Shown one piece after another: positions 42,188 to 49,094 of a stretch of 59,036 bases of DNA; within the stretch, counting starts at the first letter, position 1, and each line of letters begins with the position of its first letter. The translations under genes and the position numbers were made by a program. The DNA is taken from contig MNTU01000040.1 in assembly GCA_001917125.1 (NCBI GenBank), positions 1 to 59,036 on the forward strand, in the 5' to 3' direction. The notes beneath the pieces are model-generated. The model had not been told where the DNA came from, did no database searches, and worked only from the letters and a program-made list of their open reading frames with translations. The DNA comes from Azospirillum sp. 47_25. GTDB lineage: Bacteria > Pseudomonadota > Alphaproteobacteria > RF32 > CAG-239.

Positions 42188-43414
42188 CTAAATTTTGGCT
42201 TTGAGGAAGGGCAGCGGATCAACGTTGACACCCTTGTAGAGCACCTCATAATGGAGGTGCGGCCCGGTTGAACGTCCGGTGCTTCCGACCTCTCCGACCG
42301 TATCGTTAATTTCCAAACGGTCGCCTTTTTTAACATAAATCTTGTTTAAATGGGCGTATTTGGTCTGGAAACCGTTGCCGTGATCAACGACAACCAGATT
42401 ACCGTAAGCCCCGGCATATTCGGCACGGATAACCTTGCCCTGCCCCTTAACATTAACCTTGTTTCCGGTACGGCTGGCCAAATCAACCCCCTTATGGCGG
42501 GCTTTGGTTTTCTTAAACGGGTCGGAGCGGGTACCGTAACGGGAAGTGACCCAGTAGCTCCACACCGGTTTGCCCAGAGGAACGGAGAGCATCACTTCGC
42601 GATAATATTCGATGTCATCCACACTCTTGAAAATGGCAGAAACCTTATCTTCAATCCGCGGGTCATCCAGTTTTATTTTCAGAGGAACATAAGGGCCGCC
42701 TTTGCTGTCTTTGCGCTTGGAATTGGCCATCGCGTTAAAGTACATGTTTTTACGCTTAAGCGCCACATTGACCGAAGAGAAAATCCCCTTAATCTTGTCA
42801 AGCTCCTTATTGGACAGGGTTTTAATTTTATCCAAAACTTCAAGTTCGGCGGTTTTAAGCTCGTCAATCGTCGCTTCCATCTGCTCCATCTGCTTTTTAA
42901 GCTCATCACGTTCGGAGGCGGCAATATCCCGCTGCAGCAGCGCTTCGCGGATAGAGGTTTTTTCGTTGACTTTTTTGTCGCTGACCCAGTCTTTTTTGCT
43001 GGTTATCTGTTTGATTTTTTCTTCGACAATCTGTGCCTGCCGACGATATTTTTCCAAACTTTTCTTGTCTCTTTGCTTTTCGGAATCGATCGAATTCAGC
43101 ATGGCGCCGATGTTTTTGTGCAATGTCATAAAATCCGTCATCAAATCGACATAGGCATCTCTGGTTTCGACCAGCTCCAGATTCTGGGAATGAATCAGCA
43201 CATCAGACTTGTGATACATGTGATAAGAATAGAAACTCCAGCAGGCCACGCAGAGAACCGCGGCCAGGAAAACAACCTGAGCCCGGGAAGAGATGTGAAA
43301 CACCTTGGCGCAGCCCTGCGAACGAAAAATTATCTCTTTACTGGAAAAGAGCGGTTTTTTCTCGTTATAAAATTTATTGGGAACGTCAGGTCTTATAGAG
43401 TTTGATTTTATCAT
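42188..43414 (-). CDS. M23-family (LytM) peptidoglycan endopeptidase
   Basis: 408 residues. A single N-terminal membrane span (about 44-64), a coiled-coil periplasmic stalk (about 100-235), then an M23 domain with the zinc motifs HKGVDLASRTGN (near 311; HxxxD) and HLHYEVLYKG (near 389; HxH), plus VVDHGNGFQTKYAHLNK. The catalytic ligands are intact. Cleaves cross-links in peptidoglycan. Adjacent bactofilin suggests spatial control. A 9-bp inverted repeat lies just upstream of its start. Confidence 0.9.
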   Translation of the reverse strand: MIKSNSIRPDVPNKFYNEKKPLFSSKEIIFRSQGCAKVFHISSRAQVVFLAAVLCVACWSFYSYHMYHKSDVLIHSQNLELVETRDAYVDLMTDFMTLHKNIGAMLNSIDSEKQRDKKSLEKYRRQAQIVEEKIKQITSKKDWVSDKKVNEKTSIREALLQRDIAASERDELKKQMEQMEATIDELKTAELEVLDKIKTLSNKELDKIKGIFSSVNVALKRKNMYFNAMANSKRKDSKGGPYVPLKIKLDDPRIEDKVSAIFKSVDDIEYYREVMLSVPLGKPVWSYWVTSRYGTRSDPFKKTKARHKGVDLASRTGNKVNVKGQGKVIRAEYAGAYGNLVVVDHGNGFQTKYAHLNKIYVKKGDRLEINDTVGEVGSTGRSTGPHLHYEVLYKGVNVDPLPFLKAKI

Positions 43415-43423
43415 GCACTCACA

Positions 43424-43445
43424 TTACATAATCAAAATTATGTAA
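43424..43445 (-). repeat. Palindrome upstream of the M23 endopeptidase gene
   Basis: TTACATAAT (43424-43432), CAAA, ATTATGTAA (43437-43445). Perfect 9-bp arms, ending 10 bp from the start codon. Could be an operator, or a hairpin affecting translation initiation. Confidence 0.55.
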
Positions 43446-43553
43446 CTCTCGGTTAAAACAAAAATTGTTTTTATCTTATAGCAAAAAAAATTTTTAAAAT
43501 ACAGTTTTTTTTGCGATTTTATCCCAAAGCTAGGCTATCTTATTGATTTTTAT

Positions 43554-43874
43554 TTATTTTTCATAGCTGTCCAAAATGACAAATTCGTCATCTGCGGCAA
43601 AATTAAGAACAATGCGCGCACGTTCTTCCAACAAATCAAGGTCAAGGCTGTTTGAAGAAAGCAGGCGGACTTTCTGCTCGAGTTCACGCTTTTCGGCGTT
43701 ATACTGTTCGGCCACCTGACGGGCATATTTGATTTCTTTGCTGAGGTACATATAACGCAAAAGACCGCGCTCGCCGTTCACGGTATAAAAACTGAAATAG
43801 ATAAAGACCAGAAAAACAACTATCAGCCAGAGCGAATTTTTAAATTTATTCTGCAGATCCAAAAATAATCCCAT
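43554..43874 (-). CDS. FtsB/DivIC-like septum-formation initiator
   Basis: About 106 residues. One N-terminal membrane span (about 14-33, SLWLIVVFLVFIYFSFYTV), then GERGLLRYMYLSKEIKYARQ and a coiled coil to about 88, matching the DivIC/FtsB layout in alphaproteobacteria. Component of the FtsQLB divisome subcomplex. I use the ATG at 43874 (MGLFLDL); ATG 43886 and TTG 43892 give slightly longer forms. It is not next to pdhA or eno here, the usual alphaproteobacterial setting. Confidence 0.7.
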   Translation of the reverse strand: MGLFLDLQNKFKNSLWLIVVFLVFIYFSFYTVNGERGLLRYMYLSKEIKYARQVAEQYNAEKRELEQKVRLLSSNSLDLDLLEERARIVLNFAADDEFVILDSYEK

Positions 43875-44002
43875 CGATACAACCATTCCCAAACTTGATG
43901 ATACAATCCAGACTCCGGACAGGCGGGCTACGCTGAAAGAATTGCACCATATTTAAGTTAAGAATTAGTTACTCGACGGGATTATTTCAGACCTGCAGCA
44001 AA

Positions 44003-44440
44003 TTATCTGGCAACGCAGTCATTACCGACCCATTTCCAGCCGGTGATGACATTGTTCTGTACCAGAAACGACGTCTGACAGGTATATTCGGGATTGTAGC
44101 CCAGATTTTCGCCGTAAGGCGTAAAAGCGTAGTCGCCGTCAAACGGGGCATATACGGAAACGTCTCCCTGCAAAGAATAAGGATTGTACAAATAGAACTC
44201 GGAAGGAACATAAACATTGTCCGCTTTGGTATAGGTCAAAACCTGCGAGCCGTCGGCATTGATTTTACGGGCGCTCGGCTTGCCCCATTCGGCAATCAGT
44301 TTGTTTTCGCTTTTGCCCACCCAGCCGGCCAGTTCGGCATCATATTTTTCCGGCGTTGCGCAGCCGAAAAGAAAAATCAGCAGCAAAAGCGTGAAATAAA
44401 TTTTGTGGCCTAAAGATTTTTTGTTTTTAACTCGTCTCAT
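44003..44440 (-). CDS. Predicted lipoprotein, function unknown
   Basis: 145 residues from the ATG at 44440, which has AGAGGAG 8-9 nt upstream; a longer frame to 44482 starts inside the previous gene. Lipobox LFGC near residue 28. The mature part begins AELAGWVGKSENKLIAEWG, a pattern like small SmpA/BamE-type outer-membrane lipoproteins, and contains the Cys pair YTCQTSF...GNDC. A SmpA/BamE-like fold is a guess. It lies just after the spanin pair and could be phage-derived or a host gene. Confidence 0.6.
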   Translation of the reverse strand: MRRVKNKKSLGHKIYFTLLLLIFLFGCATPEKYDAELAGWVGKSENKLIAEWGKPSARKINADGSQVLTYTKADNVYVPSEFYLYNPYSLQGDVSVYAPFDGDYAFTPYGENLGYNPEYTCQTSFLVQNNVITGWKWVGNDCVAR

Positions 44441-44478
44441 GTCGGTTCTCCTCTGAAGTGGCTCTCTTTTCCAGATAA

Positions 44479-44736
44479 TCACCGGGCAGCGGATTTCGAC
44501 CTAGAACAAAGCTCTAATTCCTGGCGCAGCTTGTTAATGCGCCCGATCCACTCCCAGGTGTGGGGATAAGAGGCATAATCAGCCTGCTCCAGCTCACGGG
44601 CGACTTCCGGTCCGGCAACCGGGTAAACCGGGCAGCTGCATACCGGTTCAGAGGGTTCCGCTGCGCATGAGCTTAAGCAAAGCAGAACGGCCGGCATTAG
44701 GACGGGCATAAATACGGGATTTTTCAACCTGAACAT
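44479..44736 (-). CDS. Rz1-like outer-membrane spanin lipoprotein
   Basis: 85 residues. Hydrophobic leader ending in a lipobox, LSSC (Cys24), then a short Pro/Cys-containing mature part (EPVCSCPVYPVAGPEVAREL) and a C-terminal helix. The gene overlaps the preceding i-spanin gene by 89 bp in another frame, the nested/overlapping arrangement typical of phage Rz/Rz1 pairs. In phage lysis the o-spanin pairs with the i-spanin to fuse the two membranes. A shorter start at 44709 is possible. Confidence 0.6.
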   Translation of the reverse strand: MFRLKNPVFMPVLMPAVLLCLSSCAAEPSEPVCSCPVYPVAGPEVARELEQADYASYPHTWEWIGRINKLRQELELCSRSKSAAR

Positions 44737-44854
44737 TTTCTTTTAATTCCTGTTTGGCGGTTAACATTTCTGTCCGGCATTGTTTCTGCCCGAGGTTATA
44801 AATCAACAGTCCCATTGTCAGAAACATGGCCGAAGCTATGACATAGCGAATCAT
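44648..44854 (-). CDS. Rz-like inner-membrane spanin
   Basis: 68 residues. One N-terminal membrane span (RYVIASAMFLTMGLLIYNL), then a short charged helix (EMLTAKQELKENVQVEKSR) and a C-terminal ARPNAGRSALLKLMRSGTL, similar to the ends of phage Rz-type proteins. ATG with GGAGAAGAGAAG close upstream. Shorter than lambda Rz. No holin or endolysin gene is adjacent, so this is a partial lysis cassette. Confidence 0.6.
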   Translation of the reverse strand: MIRYVIASAMFLTMGLLIYNLGQKQCRTEMLTAKQELKENVQVEKSRIYARPNAGRSALLKLMRSGTL

Positions 44855-44915
44855 CTTCTCTTCTCCATACGCATAAAAAGGGGAAAACGTTTGCCGCGTT
44901 TTCCCCTTATATATA

Positions 44916-45320
44916 TTACGCCGGTTTGGGATATTCAGCCTTGACCAGCAAACAAGTCTGCACATAAGCCGAAAGCTGTTCTTTTCCTTCCGCTGCCAGC
45001 GTATCGTTACCCGAATTGATTTTGACCAGCGCATCATAAAGCATGGCCGGATCCGGATAAGCCTTCTGACGAAGCCGTTCATAGCCGTAAGGATGATAGA
45101 CCGCACGTTCTTCAACGGCCGTTTCGGTTTCCGTATATTCAAAGCTGTAATACCCCTCGCAATCGACAAAGCGGTCTTTGTTCGGCAGAGTTCGCACCAG
45201 CTTGTAGCCGTCAGCCAGCAGCCGCTCCCGGTTACTGTCAAGATTATAGCCGAGAATGTTATTCATGCCGGAAGGTGCGTAAAACAGCACTCCGTTCACC
45301 AGTTTCGCATATTTATTCAT
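44916..45320 (-). CDS. Phage tail-fibre-associated protein (unknown family)
   Basis: 134 residues. N-terminal KYAKLVNGVLFYAPSG resembles the opening of phage tail-fibre-assembly or fibre-accessory proteins, with the pattern hKhxNGxhxxAP. The C-terminal half is helical. It has a good ribosome-binding site (AAGGAGAGG) and lies between a Gly-rich fibre gene and the spanins, 11 bp after the fibre stop. A role in fibre assembly is inferred from location. Confidence 0.5.
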   Translation of the reverse strand: MNKYAKLVNGVLFYAPSGMNNILGYNLDSNRERLLADGYKLVRTLPNKDRFVDCEGYYSFEYTETETAVEERAVYHPYGYERLRQKAYPDPAMLYDALVKINSGNDTLAAEGKEQLSAYVQTCLLVKAEYPKPA

Positions 45321-45331
45321 TTTCCTCTCCT

Positions 45332-45859
45332 TTAAGGTTCAATCCGTAAATAAGTCAGTTTCATATATCCGGCTGCTTTTTTAGCCCCGTAGTCGGTTCC
45401 GGGGAAAAGCGAACCGCCGCCGCAGACACCGCCGGCATTGATTTCCGCCGAAATAATCTTCATACCGTCCATAAGGGTCGGCGCAGCGGTGCTTCCGGGA
45501 CAGCTGGCATTAGCCGAACGGCCGCCGGGACAAAGGATACATCCGGCAATATAGGTGTCGTATCCGTTATGAGAATAGCCGCCGGTGCCGCCGCCAACCT
45601 GGATTTCCAGCGTTTTGTCATCGTCAAAATAAACTTCCCCTTAAAAAAAAGAACCGGCCGCCCCTTGGTTGCAGCCGATATAACACCATTCGCCGCCACC
45701 GCCGGAACAGCACATCAGTCCATATACGCCGCGGCTGACCGGCTGGCTGACATTTGTCATCGTGTTGTTGGCCGGCCGGTTTTCATAAACAACCGTACCG
45801 GGCGCATACGGATCCACGTCAGGCTTTCCCAAAGGCGAAAATTTGCATTTCAGCGTCAT
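45332..45859 (-). pseudogene. Gly-rich phage tail-tip/fibre protein with in-frame TAA
   Basis: Start ATG overlaps the stop of the T7-gp17-like gene by 4 bp (ATGA). Residues 1-72 end ...GCNQGAAGSFF, then TAA at 45641-45643, directly after a run of eight T. The same frame continues without further stops for about 103 residues (GEVYFDDDKTLEIQVGGGTGG, then Gly/Cys-rich text) to TAA at 45332-45334. The Gly-rich pattern (CCSGGGGEWCYIG; GGGTGGYSHNG) is typical of phage tail-tip domains. An AAA-to-TAA change is the simplest explanation; readthrough or a sequencing error cannot be excluded. Confidence 0.65.
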
Positions 45860-46881
45860 CAGTATCCCCCTTCCATTGAGGCTATCCAACGGGAGAAATC
45901 TCCCGGATTTTTATTGCGGAAAGTCAAAATTTTGGTCAGCGTATTGTTCTGTGTCAAATTTGGCTCTTTGCCGTTGAGCCAGTCCAGCGTTATGCCTTCG
46001 AACGTTACCGTCGCAAATGCGGTAAAGCAAAGATACAATTCAAAGGTTACCATATCGGCGGTGCGGCTCAGCCTTGAAAAATCAAACGTAATCGCCGCGG
46101 CGGAACTGATCGGCGGCGTCCGGTAAACAGTTACGCCGTCCTGCAAAACAACGGCAAAGTTTTCCGCCGTTTTACTCTGGTTATAAAGGCTGTTGACAGC
46201 ATTGGCCGCCGCTTCCACGGCTGAGGCTGCCGCCCGGCCGGCACTGTCCGCGGCATTTTCCTGCAATGCGGCGACGGCGCTTTGCATTTCCGCCACGCTT
46301 TGCCGTCCGGCTTCGACCTGAGCGGCCAGCTGTCGAACGACTGCCAGATTTTCACCGCTTTGGGAACAATAATCACGGCTTTGGTCTATAACGGTATCAA
46401 ACTGATATTCCGAATTGACCAGGCTGTTTTCGTCGGCACTCCAGATAATGGATTTTCCGGCATCGGGCATCGGCAGATTAATATTTAAATTGGTGGGAGC
46501 ATACTGAGGAAAAGTGACGGTACGCCCGATTGAATCTTCCAGCTGCTCCAAACAGGAAAGCTGATAATCGAATTCCGCATTGACTTTGGAACTGCGGAAC
46601 GGACCGCCCTCCTTAAAATCCGTGGTGCGTTTGAGTTCCAAATCGCGGTAAACGGTAATCAGTTTTCCCGCGGCCGGCGGCTCGGCAAAAACAACAATTC
46701 CGCCGGGAACCTCCTCGTTTAAGCTCAAAGAATAGCCGCTAATCTGCAAAACATCTTCAATATAAACTTTGACATTCTCCGGTTCATAAATAGTGAAAAA
46801 GAACTGGAATTCTTTCTGCTCGCCGTCGGCGGTAAACTGGATACGCGGCTTTATATTGCCGGTTTCAACTTGTGTGGGCAT
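45859..46881 (-). CDS. Phage tail-fibre protein with T7 gp17-like N-terminus
   Basis: About 340 residues. N-terminal region (about 5-130) shows the T7 gp17 attachment-domain pattern: FTADGEQKEFQFFFTIYEPE, VKVYIEDVLQISGYSLSLN, GGIVVFAEPPAAGKLITVYR, and TTDFKEGGPFRSSKVNAEFD. A coiled-coil Ala-rich shaft follows (about 170-235), then a beta-rich C-terminal end. Start ATG 46881 (6 nt from AAGGAG) or 46884. This is phage-type tail-fibre coding in an otherwise housekeeping region. Heads the run of phage remnants, with a terminator just upstream. Confidence 0.75.
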   Translation of the reverse strand: MPTQVETGNIKPRIQFTADGEQKEFQFFFTIYEPENVKVYIEDVLQISGYSLSLNEEVPGGIVVFAEPPAAGKLITVYRDLELKRTTDFKEGGPFRSSKVNAEFDYQLSCLEQLEDSIGRTVTFPQYAPTNLNINLPMPDAGKSIIWSADENSLVNSEYQFDTVIDQSRDYCSQSGENLAVVRQLAAQVEAGRQSVAEMQSAVAALQENAADSAGRAAASAVEAAANAVNSLYNQSKTAENFAVVLQDGVTVYRTPPISSAAAITFDFSRLSRTADMVTFELYLCFTAFATVTFEGITLDWLNGKEPNLTQNNTLTKILTFRNKNPGDFSRWIASMEGGY

Positions 46882-46903
46882 CATCTTCTCCTTGAATTTT
46901 AAA

Positions 46904-46932
46904 ATAAAAAAAGCCCCCGGAAATCCGGAGGC
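46904..46932 (-). terminator. Terminator directly upstream of the tail-fibre gene
   Basis: Near-perfect stem of GCC-TCCGG and CCGG-GGGC around ATTT, followed by TTTTTTT on the minus strand, about 22 bp before the fibre start. Confidence 0.75.
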
Positions 46933-46968
46933 AGTCAAGCCGTGCGGGCACAATAAGCCCCAGTGGCA
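46904..46968 (-). ncRNA. Candidate short leader transcript ending at a terminator
   Basis: About 65 nt between a promoter (TTGACA at 46998-47003, 17 bp, TAAAAC at 46975-46980) and a strong terminator (GCCTCCGG/CCGGGGGC stem at 46913-46932 plus seven T). It sits immediately upstream of the tail-fibre start codon and reads in the same direction, with no minus-strand gene upstream. It could be an independent small RNA or a transcription-attenuating leader of the fibre genes. Confidence 0.45.
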
Positions 46969-46974
46969 TTTGCG

Positions 46975-47003
46975 GTTTTATCATACGGCGGATGAGTTGT
47001 CAA
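46975..47003 (-). promoter_or_regulatory. Promoter upstream of the leader transcript
   Basis: Perfect -35 TTGACA (46998-47003), 17-bp spacer, -10 TAAAAC (46975-46980), directed to the tail-fibre genes. An overlapping -10 ATAAAA with a 16-bp spacer is an alternative. Confidence 0.5.
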
Positions 47004-47098
47004 GGATATTATTCCTACTTTGATTTGTTGTGTATAAATCCGTTTGACAGGTGTGCAGAGGTTTGCTAAAGTCATTTCGTTTTTTGAAAGGGGCCAGT

Positions 47099-47890
47099 AT
47101 GACAAAATATGACATCATCATTCCCATCGGGTCGGTTTGCAAGACTTCGCAAAATCTGCGGGACTTGAAAAAACAGAATGAATCCCTCCCCTTTGACTGG
47201 ATTTTCGTGGCCGATCTGGATATGATTTATACAGCCCTGGAAACTCATTTTGCCGATTTTCTCAAACTTGAGAATATGGAATATAAATGTAAAGAATCCG
47301 AACAGACCGACATTTATTTTGACCGGGCAACCGGTATCGGTTTCTGGCATGATTTTCCGCACAACGTACCGATTGAAAAGAGTTTCGACGCCATAAAAAA
47401 GAAATATAACCGGCGAATTGAACGCTTGTTCAACGAAATCGGTCAGGCAAAAGACATTCTCTTCCTGAGAGTGTGTACCATTCGCCCGAAAAGCGATTAT
47501 TCAATCGAAAATATCATTTACCACAAAACCGTCACCAGCGACGAAGTGGTGGAAGAACAATTCCAGCGGCTGAAGGCTCTTTATCCCGACAAAAACGTCG
47601 ATATGCTTGAGGTTTCGCTGTTTAACGAACCGCATCCGTATCTTGAACGCCGGCTGAATTCCAACCTGGTCAGAATTGAGGCCTATTCGCCAATTAAGTA
47701 TGAATGGCAGGGCGATCCGGCCGTTTTCAAAAAAATCCTCCGTCCTTATGACCTCAAATATGGCGTCAAATTCAAATATCTGCTGAAGACAATTCGTTTC
47801 AAAGCTCATAAATTTGCGGTCAATATCGGAGCAAAACTGGGAATTGCCAAATATCAGGAAGAAAAAAAGCGGCTTAAAAAACATTTTTAA
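47099..47890 (+). CDS. DUF1796-family putative papain-like cysteine peptidase
   Basis: 263 residues from ATG 47099 (AAAGGGG upstream); the longer frame from 47051 lacks a ribosome-binding site. N-terminal IIIPIGSVCKTSQNL, then LPFDWIFVADLD (near 30-41) match DUF1796, predicted to be a cysteine peptidase fold with the Cys of the first motif. A His in GFWHDFPHNV (near 84) could complete a catalytic pair. The substrate is unknown. The opposite strand holds the phage remnant; it is convergent with mutY, overlapping it by 17 bp. Confidence 0.75.
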   Translation: MTKYDIIIPIGSVCKTSQNLRDLKKQNESLPFDWIFVADLDMIYTALETHFADFLKLENMEYKCKESEQTDIYFDRATGIGFWHDFPHNVPIEKSFDAIKKKYNRRIERLFNEIGQAKDILFLRVCTIRPKSDYSIENIIYHKTVTSDEVVEEQFQRLKALYPDKNVDMLEVSLFNEPHPYLERRLNSNLVRIEAYSPIKYEWQGDPAVFKKILRPYDLKYGVKFKYLLKTIRFKAHKFAVNIGAKLGIAKYQEEKKRLKKHF

Positions 47891-48881
47891 GCGCAGCCTG
47901 ATACACCTTTTTCATTAAGGTTGACACCGGATAGGCTGACAGATTTTCCGGACGGATGAACATTCCCGCTTCCGGACAGTTTTCCTGCTGCAACAGACAG
48001 ATTTTCAAAATAAGTTTGAAATGGGTAAAGGTATGCGAAACCTCACACCCGGTATCTTTAGCATCCTGAAAAAGCTGCGCCCCGTCACTCCAGGGAAATT
48101 CATACAGCCCGGAGAGCAGCCCTTTTTCGGTACGTTTGCGGATAAAAATCTCTCCGTTACGATTGCTCAGCAAATAGACATAGCCGTTTTTGACCTTCTT
48201 GGCCGGTTTACCGCGCCGGGGAATTTCCTCCAACCCCGGATCCGTTTTGGAAAGGCAGTGTTCCTGCCAGGGACAGAGCAGACATTGCGGATTTTTAGGC
48301 GTACAAATCATGGCGCCCAAATCCATAATTGCCGAAGCATAATCCGCCGGGCGGGTGCGGTCGGTCAGTCCGGCAGCCTTTTCCCTTATCTGCGGCAAAA
48401 TTTCGGAAACCGGCTCGGTCAGGCGGAACAGACGGCTGATGACGCGGATAACATTGCCGTCAACGACGGTTTCCGGCTGATTAAAAGCCAGAGCCAAAAA
48501 GCTGGCGACGGTATAAGGACCGATACCTTTTAATTTCAGAACATCTTCCCGCTTCTCGGGGAAACGTCCGTTAAACTTTTCCATCACCAGACGGGCGGTT
48601 GTATGCAGTGAACGCGCCCGGGTATAATAGCCGAGCCCCTGCCAATAAAAATAAACTTCTTCCTGCGTGGCTTCGGCCAAATCCTTAACGGTGGGAAAAC
48701 GTTTCATAAAACGGTGAAAATAAGGTATCACGGTTTTGACGGTTGTCTGCTGAAGCATCAACTCCGAAACCAATATCACATAAGGATCCGGATGGGCTCC
48801 GCCCTTAACCCGCCAGGGAAGTTCCCGCCCATGCTGCTCATACCATGCCAGCAATAAACCGGCCAAATTATTTTCTGTCAT
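47874..48881 (-). CDS. mutY: A/G-specific adenine glycosylase MutY
   Basis: About 335 residues. Removes adenine mispaired with 8-oxoG. Motifs: LPWRVKGGAHPDPYVILVSE and MLQQTTV with the catalytic Glu of SELMLQQT, the helix-hairpin-helix LKGIGPYTVASF, catalytic-region VVDGNVIRVISRLF, and the 4Fe-4S cluster CTPKNPQCLLCPWQEHC (C-x6-C-x2-C-x5-C). The C-terminal NUDIX-like recognition domain is present (KKVKNGYVYLLSNRNGEIFI). ATG 48881 chosen; the frame extends back through the tRNA gene, so the longer starts are unlikely. Confidence 0.92.
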   Translation of the reverse strand: MTENNLAGLLLAWYEQHGRELPWRVKGGAHPDPYVILVSELMLQQTTVKTVIPYFHRFMKRFPTVKDLAEATQEEVYFYWQGLGYYTRARSLHTTARLVMEKFNGRFPEKREDVLKLKGIGPYTVASFLALAFNQPETVVDGNVIRVISRLFRLTEPVSEILPQIREKAAGLTDRTRPADYASAIMDLGAMICTPKNPQCLLCPWQEHCLSKTDPGLEEIPRRGKPAKKVKNGYVYLLSNRNGEIFIRKRTEKGLLSGLYEFPWSDGAQLFQDAKDTGCEVSHTFTHFKLILKICLLQQENCPEAGMFIRPENLSAYPVSTLMKKVYQAALKNVF

Positions 48882-48910
48882 ACGCTCTACGCCCATTTGA
48901 TTTACAGATA

Positions 48911-48937
48911 CAAAAAAACCCGTCATCAAGGCGGGAT
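48911..48937 (-). terminator. Terminator after tRNA-Thr
   Basis: CCCGCC/GACGGG stem (48919-48935) with a 5-base loop, then seven T on the minus strand, between the tRNA 3' end and mutY. Confidence 0.7.
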
Positions 48938-48944
48938 TTTTAAA

Positions 48945-49020
<76 letters not shown>

Positions 49021-49029
49021 ATTGCTGAT

Positions 49030-49058
49030 AAATTACATATTTGCTTTTAAAATTGCAA
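49030..49058 (-). promoter_or_regulatory. Promoter of tRNA-Thr
   Basis: On the minus strand -35 TTGCAA (49053-49058), 17-bp spacer and -10 TAATTT (49030-49035), ending 9 bp before the mature tRNA 5' end. Confidence 0.5.
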
Positions 49059-49094
49059 GCATAATTTATCATTTTCTGCATAAATTGTTTTTCT

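Noticed and set aside
42350..43405. Plus-strand open frame of about 351 codons
   Set aside because: Mirror of the M23 endopeptidase gene, whose zinc motifs and coupling to bactofilin are clear.
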